Shown one piece after another: positions 1 to 8,995 of a stretch of DNA of 44,585 bases. Within the stretch, counting starts at the first letter, position 1. Each line of letters opens with the position of its first letter. A program made the position numbers and the translations under genes. The notes beneath the pieces are model-generated. The model had not been told where the DNA came from. It did not search any database and was given only the letters and a program-made list of their open reading frames with translations. Origin of the DNA: Prevotella sp. UBA2739 (GTDB lineage: Bacteria; Bacteroidota; Bacteroidia; Bacteroidales; Bacteroidaceae); NCBI GenBank assembly GCA_002353525.1, contig DEJV01000009.1:20639-65223 (forward strand), read 5' to 3'.

Positions 1-30
1 CTCTATGTCGAAAAAACTCTATGTCAAAAA

Positions 31-70
31 AGCCTTCTATAACTCCCCCGAAGAGTTGTCACAGAAGGCT
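31..70 (-). terminator. Rho-independent terminator of the Ntn-hydrolase gene
   Basis: AGCCTTCT (31-38) pairs with AGAAGGCT (63-70), with a second inner stem AACTC/GAGTT. Read on the minus strand, the hairpin is followed by a run of T (26-30). It sits about 40 bases beyond the stop codon of the minus-strand hydrolase gene. Confidence 0.75.
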
Positions 71-84
71 TGAGCCCGTCAGGC

Positions 85-126
85 TAATTATCAATTTTCA
101 ATTGTCAATTATCAATTATCAATTGT
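85..126. repeat. Heptamer array, six CAATTNT units
   Basis: Six consecutive 7-bp units: TAATTAT, CAATTTT, CAATTGT, CAATTAT, CAATTAT, CAATTGT. The array runs into the 3' end of the minus-strand hydrolase gene. On that strand one of its TGA triplets is the stop codon (112-114), and the last five residues (LTIDN) are encoded wholly or mostly by repeat. It has the same 7-bp period as the arrays at 7331, 8995 and 17750. Confidence 0.85.
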
Positions 127-1341
127 CAGGCTGTGGCTACGGCCGATGCGCTCGTATTCAGTTGCGACATAGTTGTCGAGCCAGTCGTAGTATTTCTTCA
201 GTTTGTCGGCATCCACCTTTCCTTTCTTGAAGAACTGCTGTTGCAGCTTCTCGCCCCGGCGCACAATCTCGTCCTCCACAGGCTGTATCTGTTGCATGAT
301 GCCCGTACCAGCTTGGTTGATGAGCCGTCCCAGACGGATATAGTTCTGTCCGTCGCTATACTCCAACGGCCAGATATAACTTTTGAAGATGGTTGCCCAG
401 TCGACCAGCAGACAGTGGCCTTCATCGTTACGGCGTACACAGAGGGGCAGTTCCTTGACATTTGCAGTCCAGATGGGCACAGTGACAGTGGCCAGCGGAC
501 TGGAAATGCAGGTCCAACCAGTGGTCAGCAACGGGTTCTCGCCCGGGCGCACGCCCTGCACCATATAGGTAGAGGCCGTGGTGTAACGGGGAATAAAGTC
601 GCAGAAATAGGCGATGTCCTCAGCCTGTTCGTCGGCAGGCATCTGGTCGTAGAGGTTCACGCGTGTCATGCCATGCTCCATGCATCGTGCCATCTTCAGC
701 AGCGTGCGCCAGCTGATGTTCTTCTGCTGGTAAGCCTCTTCGAGAATCTCTACCGCCTTCTGATAGCGCGAGAAGCCCTTGCCATCCTTCATCTCGCCGC
801 TCATGCTGAAGTTGGAGCGCACAATGTAACCATGTGGAGCAACCGTGGGGTCGTCGGCATCATATTTTTTGTATCCCAGATGACCGCACTCGAAATAGGC
901 CACATGGCCCTGTGCGTCCATCACCCCATAGTTGCTGCCATAAGAGAAATACTTCATTTCGGCAATCATCGCCTCAAACTCGTCGACGGTGGCACAGCGC
1001 TCGAGCGCCCAGCACATGATGTTGCCCCGGCGCAGCGTGTTGGTGGTTTTCTGCTCCATATTATAAGAGGTGGAGTTCATCACGGCCAGTCCCACTTCGT
1101 TTTGTCCGTACATCACGCCCCGGTCGCTCTTGTCCTCGATGGGCACCACGGCAATCCATGCATACTTGGCCGTGTCGCCGCTGACATAGACATTCTTGAT
1201 GCGGCTGCTATCGCGGTTCTTCAGCATCAGCGGACGGCCGTCGACGGTATATTTGCCGCTGACGATGGCAGTGGTACAGGCTGTTGCTCTTGGCATCAAT
1301 GCCAGCAGAACAACAAGGAGTGTCAGTTTGAGCGTCTTCAT
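112..1341 (-). CDS. Secreted Ntn-hydrolase, linear amide C-N hydrolase (C45/C59/C69-like)
   Basis: A 409-residue protein with a signal peptide (MKTLKLTLLVVLLALMPRATA) followed directly by CTTAIVSG. Cleavage there would expose an N-terminal cysteine, the autocatalytic nucleophile of the Ntn amidase superfamily (choloylglycine hydrolase, penicillin acylase, C69 dipeptidase). KNRD, about 20 residues further on, fits the conserved Arg/Asp pair of that fold. Residue -3 before the Cys is Ala, so signal peptidase I processing is more likely than a lipobox. The likely reaction is cleavage of an amide bond in the periplasm or outside; the substrate (bile salt, dipeptide or acyl amide) cannot be read from sequence. 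It is transcribed away from the regulator at 1623 and its 3' end lies in a heptamer array. Family assignment is firm, substrate open. Confidence 0.8.
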   Translation of the reverse strand: MKTLKLTLLVVLLALMPRATACTTAIVSGKYTVDGRPLMLKNRDSSRIKNVYVSGDTAKYAWIAVVPIEDKSDRGVMYGQNEVGLAVMNSTSYNMEQKTTNTLRRGNIMCWALERCATVDEFEAMIAEMKYFSYGSNYGVMDAQGHVAYFECGHLGYKKYDADDPTVAPHGYIVRSNFSMSGEMKDGKGFSRYQKAVEILEEAYQQKNISWRTLLKMARCMEHGMTRVNLYDQMPADEQAEDIAYFCDFIPRYTTASTYMVQGVRPGENPLLTTGWTCISSPLATVTVPIWTANVKELPLCVRRNDEGHCLLVDWATIFKSYIWPLEYSDGQNYIRLGRLINQAGTGIMQQIQPVEDEIVRRGEKLQQQFFKKGKVDADKLKKYYDWLDNYVATEYERIGRSHSLTIDN

Positions 1342-1409
1342 ATTTCTTTCGTTTTGATTGTTTCGGAATTGCAGTGTTGGGGAAAGATTGTGTAAGTTCT
1401 ATCCCTAAA

Positions 1410-1441
1410 CAAAGATAAGAAAAAAACGAGTAGCCTGCAAC
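1410..1441 (-). promoter_or_regulatory. Bacteroidota-type promoter of the Ntn-hydrolase gene
   Basis: On the minus strand TATCTTTG (1417-1410) matches the -7 consensus TAnnTTTG. GTTG 20 bases upstream is a three-of-four match to the -33 TTTG. The start codon is about 70 bases downstream. Confidence 0.6.
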
Positions 1442-1450
1442 GGTCGCGCC

Positions 1451-1492
1451 CCAATTGGGAAACATTTTCAGCCAGTTGGGAAATATTTTCAT
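1451..1492. repeat. Two tandem 21-bp units upstream of the regulator
   Basis: CCAATTGGGAAACATTTTCA and a near copy CCAGTTGGGAAATATTTTCA stand head to tail with a 21-bp period, about 40 bases upstream of the -33 box of the regulator gene. The architecture resembles the 22-23-bp arrays elsewhere in the window. They could instead be paired operator half-sites. Confidence 0.6.
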
Positions 1493-1530
1493 GTTGCCGA
1501 CTACGGAATTCACGAAAAAAGAACAGTTTT

Positions 1531-1563
1531 TTTGTACAATTTTCCGATTTTTTTGTAATTTTG
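1531..1563 (+). promoter_or_regulatory. Promoter of the TPR/AraC regulator
   Basis: TTTG (1531-1534), 21 bases, then TAATTTTG (1556-1563): a full match to the Bacteroidota -33/-7 consensus. Transcription would begin near 1570, leaving a leader of about 50 bases before the start at 1623. This argues against the longer reading frame beginning at 1455. Confidence 0.75.
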
Positions 1564-1622
1564 CATCATCAGCAAACATGAACTCTACCACTAAGCAGGG
1601 CTCAACTAGATTTGTCCAGTCC

Positions 1623-3452
1623 ATGAGAAAGAATGCTATTATCGTGATGGTTCTCGTCATCATCTCTCTGTTCCCATCATGCCAGAAACAGAGAACGGTG
1701 GTCAGCAACGACAATGTTGCCGACAGCACCCTTACGGTAGCCTATATAAATAAGGTGTATGTCAAGGACCCTGCACGCGCCATCCTTCTGGCCGACAGTG
1801 CCCAACAGACGGGCGCCATGCCTGGATGGCAGGCCGACAGCCTGCGCGCCAAGATGTGTCTTGACGGCTACTACGACCTGAACCAGAGCATCACCTATGC
1901 GCTGAACGCACTGAGCAACGACTCGGTACAGAGCAATCCACAGCGCCACCTCAACATACTGACCATGATTACGCAGATTGAGGTCAGCCTGGGACGATAC
2001 TCAGAGTGCATCCAGTTCTGCGACGAGGGAACCGCACTGGCCCAACAACTGGGCGATAACCACCAGGCCAGCCGCCTGATGCTCAACGCCGGCTACAGCA
2101 TGTACTTCATGAAGGAGAAACGAAAAGGACTAGATTATATGCTGCAAGCCCGCGACCGGCTGGCCCGCATGAGAGATTTCGAACCCATGCGCTCGCTCTC
2201 CTACTGCTACGGACAGCTGATGAACTGCCTGTGGGTCGACAACACCAGCGAGGCCATTCGCTATGGAAAGATGCGCGAGGCCCTGCTCGACAGCATCGAA
2301 CAGCACATCAGCCCGTTGCCCGAAGGCTATCTCGACACGCAACGGGCACTCACCTTCAGCAAGATGGCCGATTTCCATGCCCTGCAGAAGAAGTTTAGCG
2401 AGGCACGCGCCTACGAACAGAAATTCCTGAAGACCAACCTCTCGAAGACGGCTCGCGGCAACCAGCTCATCTTCGACTACTATTGCACCATCGGCAACTT
2501 CCCGCGCATAGAGCAGACCTACCACCAGTCGCTGCCCTACTGGGCTCACAAAGACACGTTCTGCACACGCTATGCCAGTGTGCTGGGCATGCTCACCAAT
2601 GCTTATCAGAGCCAGGGAATGATGCAGAAAGCGCTTGACTACCGCACACGGCAGGTGCGCATCAAGGACAGCCTGCTCATCCGTGAAAACGAGAACGAGG
2701 CGCTGCGCCTGTCGGCCATCTATCAGACTCACGACAAAGAGATAGCCTTAGAGAAGAAACGGGCCGACGCCCGCCACTACCTGTTGCTGGCCGTTGCCGC
2801 CCTCACGCTATTCGTGCTGGCCTGCGCCTTTGCCGTATACTACTATCGCCAGCAAGTACGCATCCACCGCAAAAACATGCTGCTCATCAGCCAGATGGAT
2901 GCCTTAGAGCAGGAAAGCAAGCGAAAAGAGCAAGAGGCGGAGAGCAAAGAACAGGAAACAAGAAGCCAAAAGCCAGAGTCAGAGCCATCTCTCTCCTCTC
3001 ATCCCTCACCTCTCCCACCACACCTCTCCCCGCTCAACCCACAACCCTCACCGGTCAACTCGGCTGCCACCTCCACAACCAGCCAGCGCCGCACGCAACT
3101 GGTACAGCTGTTCCGTCAGATTATCGACGAGGACGAGGCCTATCTGCAGCCCGACTTCAGCCGCGAGAAACTGCAACAGATGATGAACGTCAGCAAAAAC
3201 AGCCTCACGCCTATTCTGCACGAGGCACTAGGTGACGTGGCCAACCTCTCCGACTATATCAACAGTAAGCGCATCGCACATGCTTGCCAGTTGCTGCGCC
3301 AGCAACCACAAATGACCATCGACAACATTGCCCTCGAGAGCGGTTTCTCCACCACACGCAATTTCCGCCGTTGTTTCAAAAACCAAACGGGCATGTCGCC
3401 TGTCGAATATCGCGAGTCAATGTTGGCCGACGACACTGAAAACGCATGGTAA
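1623..3452 (+). CDS. Membrane-anchored TPR regulator with C-terminal AraC-type HTH domain
   Basis: A 609-residue protein. The start at 1623 is chosen because it gives a lipoprotein-like signal (MRKNAIIVMVLVIISLFPSC) and follows the promoter; an ATG at 1578 is the alternative. Residues about 30-380 are helical and TPR-like, a transmembrane segment lies at about 385-408, a charged coiled coil at 410-450, a Pro/Ser-rich linker at 457-480, and an AraC-type DNA-binding domain at about 495-609 (SDYINSKRIAHACQLL, IALESGFSTTRNFRRCF). This plan, periplasmic TPRs joined through the membrane to a cytoplasmic AraC domain, is known from Bacteroidetes regulators. Position suggests control of the Sus-like operon beginning at 3989, which is inference. 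The Pro/Ser linker is encoded by a heptamer array (2991-3060). Confidence 0.85.
   Translation: MRKNAIIVMVLVIISLFPSCQKQRTVVSNDNVADSTLTVAYINKVYVKDPARAILLADSAQQTGAMPGWQADSLRAKMCLDGYYDLNQSITYALNALSNDSVQSNPQRHLNILTMITQIEVSLGRYSECIQFCDEGTALAQQLGDNHQASRLMLNAGYSMYFMKEKRKGLDYMLQARDRLARMRDFEPMRSLSYCYGQLMNCLWVDNTSEAIRYGKMREALLDSIEQHISPLPEGYLDTQRALTFSKMADFHALQKKFSEARAYEQKFLKTNLSKTARGNQLIFDYYCTIGNFPRIEQTYHQSLPYWAHKDTFCTRYASVLGMLTNAYQSQGMMQKALDYRTRQVRIKDSLLIRENENEALRLSAIYQTHDKEIALEKKRADARHYLLLAVAALTLFVLACAFAVYYYRQQVRIHRKNMLLISQMDALEQESKRKEQEAESKEQETRSQKPESEPSLSSHPSPLPPHLSPLNPQPSPVNSAATSTTSQRRTQLVQLFRQIIDEDEAYLQPDFSREKLQQMMNVSKNSLTPILHEALGDVANLSDYINSKRIAHACQLLRQQPQMTIDNIALESGFSTTRNFRRCFKNQTGMSPVEYRESMLADDTENAW
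2991..3060. repeat. Heptamer array inside the regulator gene
   Basis: Ten consecutive 7-bp units of the CTCAACC type (CTCTCCT, CTCATCC, CTCACCT ... GTCAACT). They encode the Pro/Ser-rich linker between the membrane/coiled-coil part and the AraC domain. Weaker 7-bp periodicity continues upstream to about 2961 (AGAAGCC, AAAAGCC). The reading frame is kept although 70 bp is not a multiple of three, so neighbouring bases must have adjusted. Confidence 0.75.
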
Positions 3453-3573
3453 GCTTGTGTCTATCGATTCAGCATGACCAGATAAGAATTGTCTACTGTT
3501 TCAGCTGATGAAAGAGAAAAAGTGTCAGCGAAACCAGGAAAGCCATTCAACAACAATCAGAAAAGTCTCATTC

Positions 3574-3667
3574 AAATGCTTTGTGCGTGCGTACAAATGC
3601 TTTGTAGTGTCAGTACAGATGCTTTGTAGCGACAGTACAAAACGCTTTGTACTGGCAGTACAAAGCT
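3574..3667. repeat. Four tandem 21-23-bp hairpin-forming units
   Basis: Units begin at 3574, 3595, 3617 and 3639, each of the form AAATGCTTTGTAGTGTCAGTAC with variations. Each TACAAA/TTTGTA pair can form a short stem around TGC or ACGC; the last copy has GTACAAA and TTTGTAC flanking four bases. No coding potential is evident. Confidence 0.8.
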
Positions 3668-3872
3668 TGAAACGAATTTTGGTATGCTATTTTTACATAG
3701 GTTGATGCAGGCTGATGCCCCTTCCAATGATAAAGATTTAACCGTTTGTCACAAAAAATACTCCTATCACTAGTTTCGAAATAAAACCGTTACTATTTAT
3801 CAATTTTATGTTAAAAATATTAAAATTTGGCACATTTGTCCGCATTTGTGATAATTTGTCAGCATAAAACTG

Positions 3873-3903
3873 TTAGTTTAGTTTAGGTTTTTTTGTATAT
3901 TTG
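3873..3903 (+). promoter_or_regulatory. Promoter of the SusC operon
   Basis: TATATTTG (3896-3903) matches the -7 consensus TAnnTTTG. TTAG (3873-3876) stands 19 bases upstream as a degenerate -33. The leader to the SusC start would be about 80 bases. Confidence 0.6.
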
Positions 3904-3988
3904 CAAACAAACTCTAAACTGGAGTTCGAAATCATAAGTATTATTTGTTGAGAGGAAATCTTTTTATTAACAAAACCTAAAATAGTCT

Positions 3989-6900
3989 ATGAAGAAAAAA
4001 CTATTGACTCTTTTGGCTATGCTGTTCCTATTCATCGGAATGGCGTTAGCACAGACAACAGTCAGTGGTACCGTTGTGTCATCAGACGACGGGGAGCCTA
4101 TTATCGGTGCCTCTATTCGTTTGGCAGGAACCAATTTTGGTGCTGTGACTGACGTGAATGGAAAATTTACAATTACACTTCGTCAGGGGGTAACAAAGAT
4201 CACCGTCTCGTATGTGGGTTATACCACGCAGACTGTGACCATCAAGCCCAACATGCGCATTGTGCTTGAGCCTGATTCAAAAACCATTGAGGAAGTGGTG
4301 GTGACGGGTATGCAGAAAGTAGATAAGCGTCTGTTTACAGGTGCCACTACAAAGCTGAGCGGTGAGGACAGCAAGATTGACGGTTTGGCCGATGCCAGCC
4401 GCTCGCTGGAAGGCCGTGCTGCCGGTGTGAGTGTACAGAATGTGAGCGGCACATTCGGTACAGCTCCGAAAATCCGTGTGCGCGGAGCCACCTCTATCTA
4501 CGGTAGCTCAAAGCCACTGTGGGTAGTTGACGGTGTCATTATGGAAGATGTGGTGGATGTAGATGCCGACGACTTAAGCTCGGGTGACGCCAACACACTG
4601 ATATCATCGGCCATTGCCGGCATCAATGCCGACGATATTGAGTCGTTTCAGATACTGAAAGACGGCTCGGCCACCTCTATCTACGGTGCACGCGCCATGG
4701 CAGGTGTGATCGTAGTGACCACTAAGAAAGGTAAGGCCGGACAAACCAAGATTTCGTACACCGGTGAATATACCATGCGTCTGAAACCTCAGTACAGCCA
4801 GTTTAACATCATGAACTCGCAAGAGCAGATGGAAATCTATCAGGAATTGGAGCAAAAGGGACTCATGACCTATGCCGGCCGTGCCAATGCCAAGAACAGC
4901 GGTGTCTATGGTAAGATGTATCAGCTGATGTCGCAATACGACGAGAGCAGCGGCCAGTTCGGTCTGCCCAACACTGCCGAGGCCAAGGCCGAGTATCTTA
5001 GAGCCGCTGAGTTCAGGAATACCGACTGGTTTGACCTATTGTTCAAAAACTCTATTCAGCACAACCACTCTGTCAGCATTCAAAGCGGTACGGAGAAAGC
5101 CCAGCACTACATGTCGTTCTCTGTGATGGAGGATCCGGGATGGACCATCTCGAGCAAGGTGCAGCGCTACACGATGAACATGAACACCAACTTCAACCTG
5201 AGCAAGCGACTGACGCTGAACCTCATTGGCAATGCTTCTTACCGTAAACAAAAGGCTCCCGGCACCATCGATAGTGAGGCCGATGTGGTGAGCGGCAGCG
5301 TGGACCGTGGTTTCGACATCAACCCGTTCTCTTACGCCCTGAACACCTCGCGCACATTGGACCCCAACGAAAACTACCAGCGCAACTACACTGAGTTTAA
5401 CATCTTCCATGAGTTGCAAGAAAACTACATCGATATCAACGTGACCGACTTCCGCCTGCAAGGCAAGCTGAGCTACAAACCCGTGAAGAAGGTAGAGTTT
5501 ACCGGACTCTTGGCTGCCAAGTATTCGGCAACCACACAGGAGCACAATATCAAAGACAATTCGAACCAAGCAATGGCCTACCGCGCCATGGCCACGACTA
5601 CAATCATGAACAACAACCGCTATCTCTACACAAACCCCGACGACCTGAGCGCACTGCCCATCTCAGTGTTGCCAGAGGGTGGTATCATCGACCGCACGGA
5701 CAACCGTATGTTCGGATGGGACTTCCGCGGCTCCGTGAACTACAACGACGTGTTTGCCGACAAACACATTGTAAATTTCTACGGAGGTCTGGAGACTAAC
5801 TGCGCTGACCGCCACTCCACGTGGTTCCGCGGCTGGGGCCTGCAATACTCGAAGGGCGAGGTACCCTACTACGTGTATGAGGTGTTCAAGAAAAGCGTAG
5901 AAGAAAACGCACAATACTACTCGCTGGCCAACCGTCATGAGCGTAGTGCAGCTTTCTTTGCCAATGCATCATATTCATACAAAGGCATCTACACCGTCAA
6001 CGGAACCTACCGCTACGAAGGTACCAACAAGCTCGGTAAGAGCCGCCAGGCACGCTGGCTGCCCACTTGGAACATTTCGGCTGCCTACAACGTACATGAG
6101 GAGCCTTTCTTTGAGGGTCTGAAACCTGCATTTTCGCACCTGTCACTGCGCGCCTCCTACTCGCTGACGGCTGAGCGAGGTCCTTCGTCGGTGACCAACT
6201 CACGCGATGTCATCTATGCGGGACAGCCCTGGCGTCCGTTCACCTCTGTCAAGGAAAACCGCATGTATATCAGCCGTGTGGCCAACTACGACCTGACTTA
6301 CGAGAAGAAACACGAGTTGAACATAGGCCTCGACCTGGGTTTCCTGGACAATAGAATCAACGTAACAGCAGAATGGTACAAGCGCAACAACTACGACTTG
6401 ATTGGATATATGAGCACACAAGGACTGGCAGGCGAGGACACAAAGCCTGGCAACGTGGCAGAAATGAAGTCGGACGGCGTGGAGCTGAGCATCTCGACGA
6501 CGAACATCAAGAACAAAAACTTCACATGGACCACCAGCTTTATCTACTCACACACCCACAACGAGGTGACCAAGCTGATGAACAACAGCAACTTGTGGCG
6601 CTTTGTCAGTGGCTCAGGATTCGCCCGCGAAGGCTATCCTGTGCGCAGTTTGTTCAGCGTCCAGTTTGCAGGTCTTAACGGTGAGGGTGTGCCACAGGTC
6701 ATCAACCACAATGGAGAAGTATCATCGACAGGAACCTATTTCCAGGACACTACTCCAGAAGGTTTTGCATCGTTGGTATATTCCGGACCTGCTGAGCCGA
6801 CAGACATGGGCTCGCTGGGCAACATTTTCAAATGGAAGGGGCTGACGCTGAATGTCTTCGTCACCTACTCCTTCGGCAATGTGATACGTCTGGACCGTGT

Positions 6901-7330
6901 ATTCTCCAGTTCATACAGCGACCTCACAGCAACGCCCAAAGAGTTCCGCAACCGTTGGATGGTACCTGGCGACGAAAACAAGACCACCATCCCCGCCATC
7001 TCCAGCCGACTCATCAACAGCGACTCTCAGCGCAGCAATTATACCTCATATATCTCACGCGCATACAATTCTTATAACTACTCTACTGAACGTATCGCCA
7101 AAGGCGACTTCATTCGACTGAAAGAAATGTCATTGGCATACGAGTTTCCAAAGAAGCTCATCAGGCCAATAAAGCTTAGCAATCTGAGCGTAAAGTTGCA
7201 AGCCACCAACCTCTTCCTGCTCTATGCCGACAAGAAGCTAAACGGACAGGATCCGGAGTTTATCAACTCGGGTGGTGTGGCCGTACCAATGGCCAAACAG
7301 TTTACTTTCACACTGAGAGTGGGCATGTAG
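3989..7330 (+). CDS. SusC/RagA-family TonB-dependent outer-membrane transporter
   Basis: An 1113-residue outer-membrane protein, normal length for the family. A signal peptide (MKKKLLTLLAMLFLFIGMALA) is followed by a carboxypeptidase-regulatory-like β-sandwich (about 22-105, with GEPIIGASIRLAGTNFGAVT), the EEVVVTGM segment, a plug domain (about 110-250, with IRVRGATSIYGSSKPLWVVD and ILKDGSATSIYGARAMAGVI) and a 22-strand-type barrel ending in Phe-Thr-Leu-Arg-Val. It moves substrate across the outer membrane with TonB energy, with the SusD partner as lid. It is first in an operon with SusD, a zinc hydrolase and two lipoproteins. No glycosidase is in the operon, so the ligand may be a peptide, glycopeptide or other non-glycan; that is inference. 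Confidence 0.97.
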   Translation: MKKKLLTLLAMLFLFIGMALAQTTVSGTVVSSDDGEPIIGASIRLAGTNFGAVTDVNGKFTITLRQGVTKITVSYVGYTTQTVTIKPNMRIVLEPDSKTIEEVVVTGMQKVDKRLFTGATTKLSGEDSKIDGLADASRSLEGRAAGVSVQNVSGTFGTAPKIRVRGATSIYGSSKPLWVVDGVIMEDVVDVDADDLSSGDANTLISSAIAGINADDIESFQILKDGSATSIYGARAMAGVIVVTTKKGKAGQTKISYTGEYTMRLKPQYSQFNIMNSQEQMEIYQELEQKGLMTYAGRANAKNSGVYGKMYQLMSQYDESSGQFGLPNTAEAKAEYLRAAEFRNTDWFDLLFKNSIQHNHSVSIQSGTEKAQHYMSFSVMEDPGWTISSKVQRYTMNMNTNFNLSKRLTLNLIGNASYRKQKAPGTIDSEADVVSGSVDRGFDINPFSYALNTSRTLDPNENYQRNYTEFNIFHELQENYIDINVTDFRLQGKLSYKPVKKVEFTGLLAAKYSATTQEHNIKDNSNQAMAYRAMATTTIMNNNRYLYTNPDDLSALPISVLPEGGIIDRTDNRMFGWDFRGSVNYNDVFADKHIVNFYGGLETNCADRHSTWFRGWGLQYSKGEVPYYVYEVFKKSVEENAQYYSLANRHERSAAFFANASYSYKGIYTVNGTYRYEGTNKLGKSRQARWLPTWNISAAYNVHEEPFFEGLKPAFSHLSLRASYSLTAERGPSSVTNSRDVIYAGQPWRPFTSVKENRMYISRVANYDLTYEKKHELNIGLDLGFLDNRINVTAEWYKRNNYDLIGYMSTQGLAGEDTKPGNVAEMKSDGVELSISTTNIKNKNFTWTTSFIYSHTHNEVTKLMNNSNLWRFVSGSGFAREGYPVRSLFSVQFAGLNGEGVPQVINHNGEVSSTGTYFQDTTPEGFASLVYSGPAEPTDMGSLGNIFKWKGLTLNVFVTYSFGNVIRLDRVFSSSYSDLTATPKEFRNRWMVPGDENKTTIPAISSRLINSDSQRSNYTSYISRAYNSYNYSTERIAKGDFIRLKEMSLAYEFPKKLIRPIKLSNLSVKLQATNLFLLYADKKLNGQDPEFINSGGVAVPMAKQFTFTLRVGM

Positions 7331-7379
7331 GAAATTGATAATTGACAATTAAGAATTGAGAATCAACAATTGAGAATTA
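7331..7379. repeat. Heptamer array filling the SusC-SusD gap
   Basis: Seven 7-bp units (GAAATTG, ATAATTG, ACAATTA, AGAATTG, AGAATCA, ACAATTG, AGAATTA) begin at the base after the SusC stop codon and end on the A of the SusD ATG. Nothing else lies between the two genes. Several TGA triplets fall in different frames because 7 is not a multiple of 3. Confidence 0.9.
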
Positions 7380-8995
7380 TGAATAGCAAAACGTTTATAT
7401 ATAATACAATAAGGCTTACAAGAGAGTATGCATCTCTCTTGACAATTGTCTTTTGCGCCTTGCTGCTGGGCAGTTGCGACGATTTTTTGGACACAATGCC
7501 CGACAACCGCACAGAGGTAGATGAAGAAGGAAAGGTGACCGACCTGTTGGTATCGGCGTACCCGGTGCACGACTATATCTATTTCAACGAACTGATGTCG
7601 GACAACATGGACAGATACTCTCGTTACGACAGCCACACGTCGCTTTCTGACTCGTGCTGGATGTGGTCGGAGGTGTCGGAAGAAAGCACTTTCTCGCCTG
7701 CTAACCTATGGAGCGACTGTTTCAGCGGTGTCACCACGGCTAACATGGCCTTGGAGGCTATTGAGGAACTGGGCGGTCCCACTACCACTCAGCTGCGCGA
7801 GGCGAAAGCCGAGGCGCTGATGCTGCGAGCCTATCACCACTTCATTCTGGTGAACACCTTCTGCGCTCCGTTCAACAAAGAAAAGAACAAGCAAAACCTA
7901 GGACTGCCCTACCAGTATGAGGTGGAGCGTGAGCTGAACCCACAATACGAGCGCGGCACTCTCGACAAGACCTACGAACTGATTCAGAAAGACATTGAAG
8001 AGGCACTGCCCAACATCGGTGAGACGAATATCGAAGCTGCGCCGAAATACCACTTCAACGTGAATGCGGCCTATGCTTTCGCCACCCGTTTCTATCTGTT
8101 CACCGAACAATGGGAGAAAGCTGTGGAATGCGCCAACATGGTGCTGGGCGCATCGCCATCGGAAATGGTACGCAACTGGGCTGAGCAATCGACGGTTGCC
8201 CGCAATGCCACTGAGCAAAGCCACAAATGGATTGATGCCGAAGAGAATGCCAACCTGCTGATTTGTACCACCTACGGCAACTTGAGAAATGTGTTTGGCA
8301 ACTACTCCACATTGAATCACTATTCGCATGGAAAAGTAATTGGAGACACGGAGACGCTCAGGGCGAAAAATGTTTGGGGCGAGGAATACACTCAATACTA
8401 TGTGCAGCCTTTCACCTATAGCAGCAATACGCTCGACCGTGTGCTATGGTTCAAACTGCCTTACTTCTTCCAATACACCAACATCATCAAGGGTACTGGA
8501 TACACACGCTCGGTTTACACGCCGCTGACGGGCGACGAGGTGCTGCTGTCACGAGCCGAGGCAAACATTATGCTGGGCAACTATGCGGCTGCAGTGAGCG
8601 ACATGAACGTATGGGCAAATGCCATTTACAGATCGCCCAACCATCTTACGGTCGAGAGCATCACCAATTACTACAACAAGCTGAATTATTATGAGCCGCT
8701 GAATCCTACCATCAAGAAGCATCTGCACCCTGCTTTCAGCATCGGTGCTGAGGGCAGCGAGCAGGAGTGTTTGCTGCAATGTGTGCTGCAAATGCGCCGA
8801 ATAGCCCATTATGTGGAGGGCCTGCGCTGGTGGGACATCCGCCGCTATGGCATTGAGATATACCGTCGCACCATAGGTTTCGACGGAAGTTCTATCGAAG
8901 ATGTGAGCGACACGCTGAAGGTTGACGACCTGCGCCGGACGCTCCAGATACCCAAACGTTCTATTGATGCGGGATTCCAGCCCAATCCGAGATGA
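7379..8995 (+). CDS. SusD/RagB-family substrate-binding lipoprotein
   Basis: A 538-residue surface lipoprotein. The ATG at 7379 is preferred to an in-frame TTG at 7370 that lies inside the repeat array. The signal region ends LLTIVFCALLLGSC followed by DDFLDTMPDN, the usual SusD opening (C, then DDFLD). TPR-like helices follow (LREAKAEALMLRAYHHFILV, YAFATRFYLFTEQWEKAVECANMVL), and the C-terminal half has the family's typical RRIAHYVEGLRWWDIRRYGIEIYR segment. It captures ligand at the cell surface and closes the SusC barrel. Its stop codon TGA overlaps the next heptamer array. Function is secure, ligand unknown. Confidence 0.95.
   Translation: MNSKTFIYNTIRLTREYASLLTIVFCALLLGSCDDFLDTMPDNRTEVDEEGKVTDLLVSAYPVHDYIYFNELMSDNMDRYSRYDSHTSLSDSCWMWSEVSEESTFSPANLWSDCFSGVTTANMALEAIEELGGPTTTQLREAKAEALMLRAYHHFILVNTFCAPFNKEKNKQNLGLPYQYEVERELNPQYERGTLDKTYELIQKDIEEALPNIGETNIEAAPKYHFNVNAAYAFATRFYLFTEQWEKAVECANMVLGASPSEMVRNWAEQSTVARNATEQSHKWIDAEENANLLICTTYGNLRNVFGNYSTLNHYSHGKVIGDTETLRAKNVWGEEYTQYYVQPFTYSSNTLDRVLWFKLPYFFQYTNIIKGTGYTRSVYTPLTGDEVLLSRAEANIMLGNYAAAVSDMNVWANAIYRSPNHLTVESITNYYNKLNYYEPLNPTIKKHLHPAFSIGAEGSEQECLLQCVLQMRRIAHYVEGLRWWDIRRYGIEIYRRTIGFDGSSIEDVSDTLKVDDLRRTLQIPKRSIDAGFQPNPR

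Larger units (their letters stand above)
3453..3988. other. Intergenic region before the SusC-like gene
   Basis: No convincing gene lies in these 536 bases. They hold a four-unit 22-bp repeat array (3574-3667), an AT-rich stretch from about 3740, and the SusC promoter. A 65-codon frame at 3508-3705 is a translation of the repeat array and is not accepted. Confidence 0.7.

Noticed and set aside
133..1395. A 420-codon plus-strand open frame antisense to the Ntn-hydrolase gene
   Set aside because: No recognisable domain and no promoter or start context. The minus-strand frame has a signal peptide, catalytic Cys motif, promoter and terminator.
3508..3705. 65-codon open frame between the regulator and SusC
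   Set aside because: It mostly translates the 22-bp repeat array and has no protein-like pattern beyond the repeat period.
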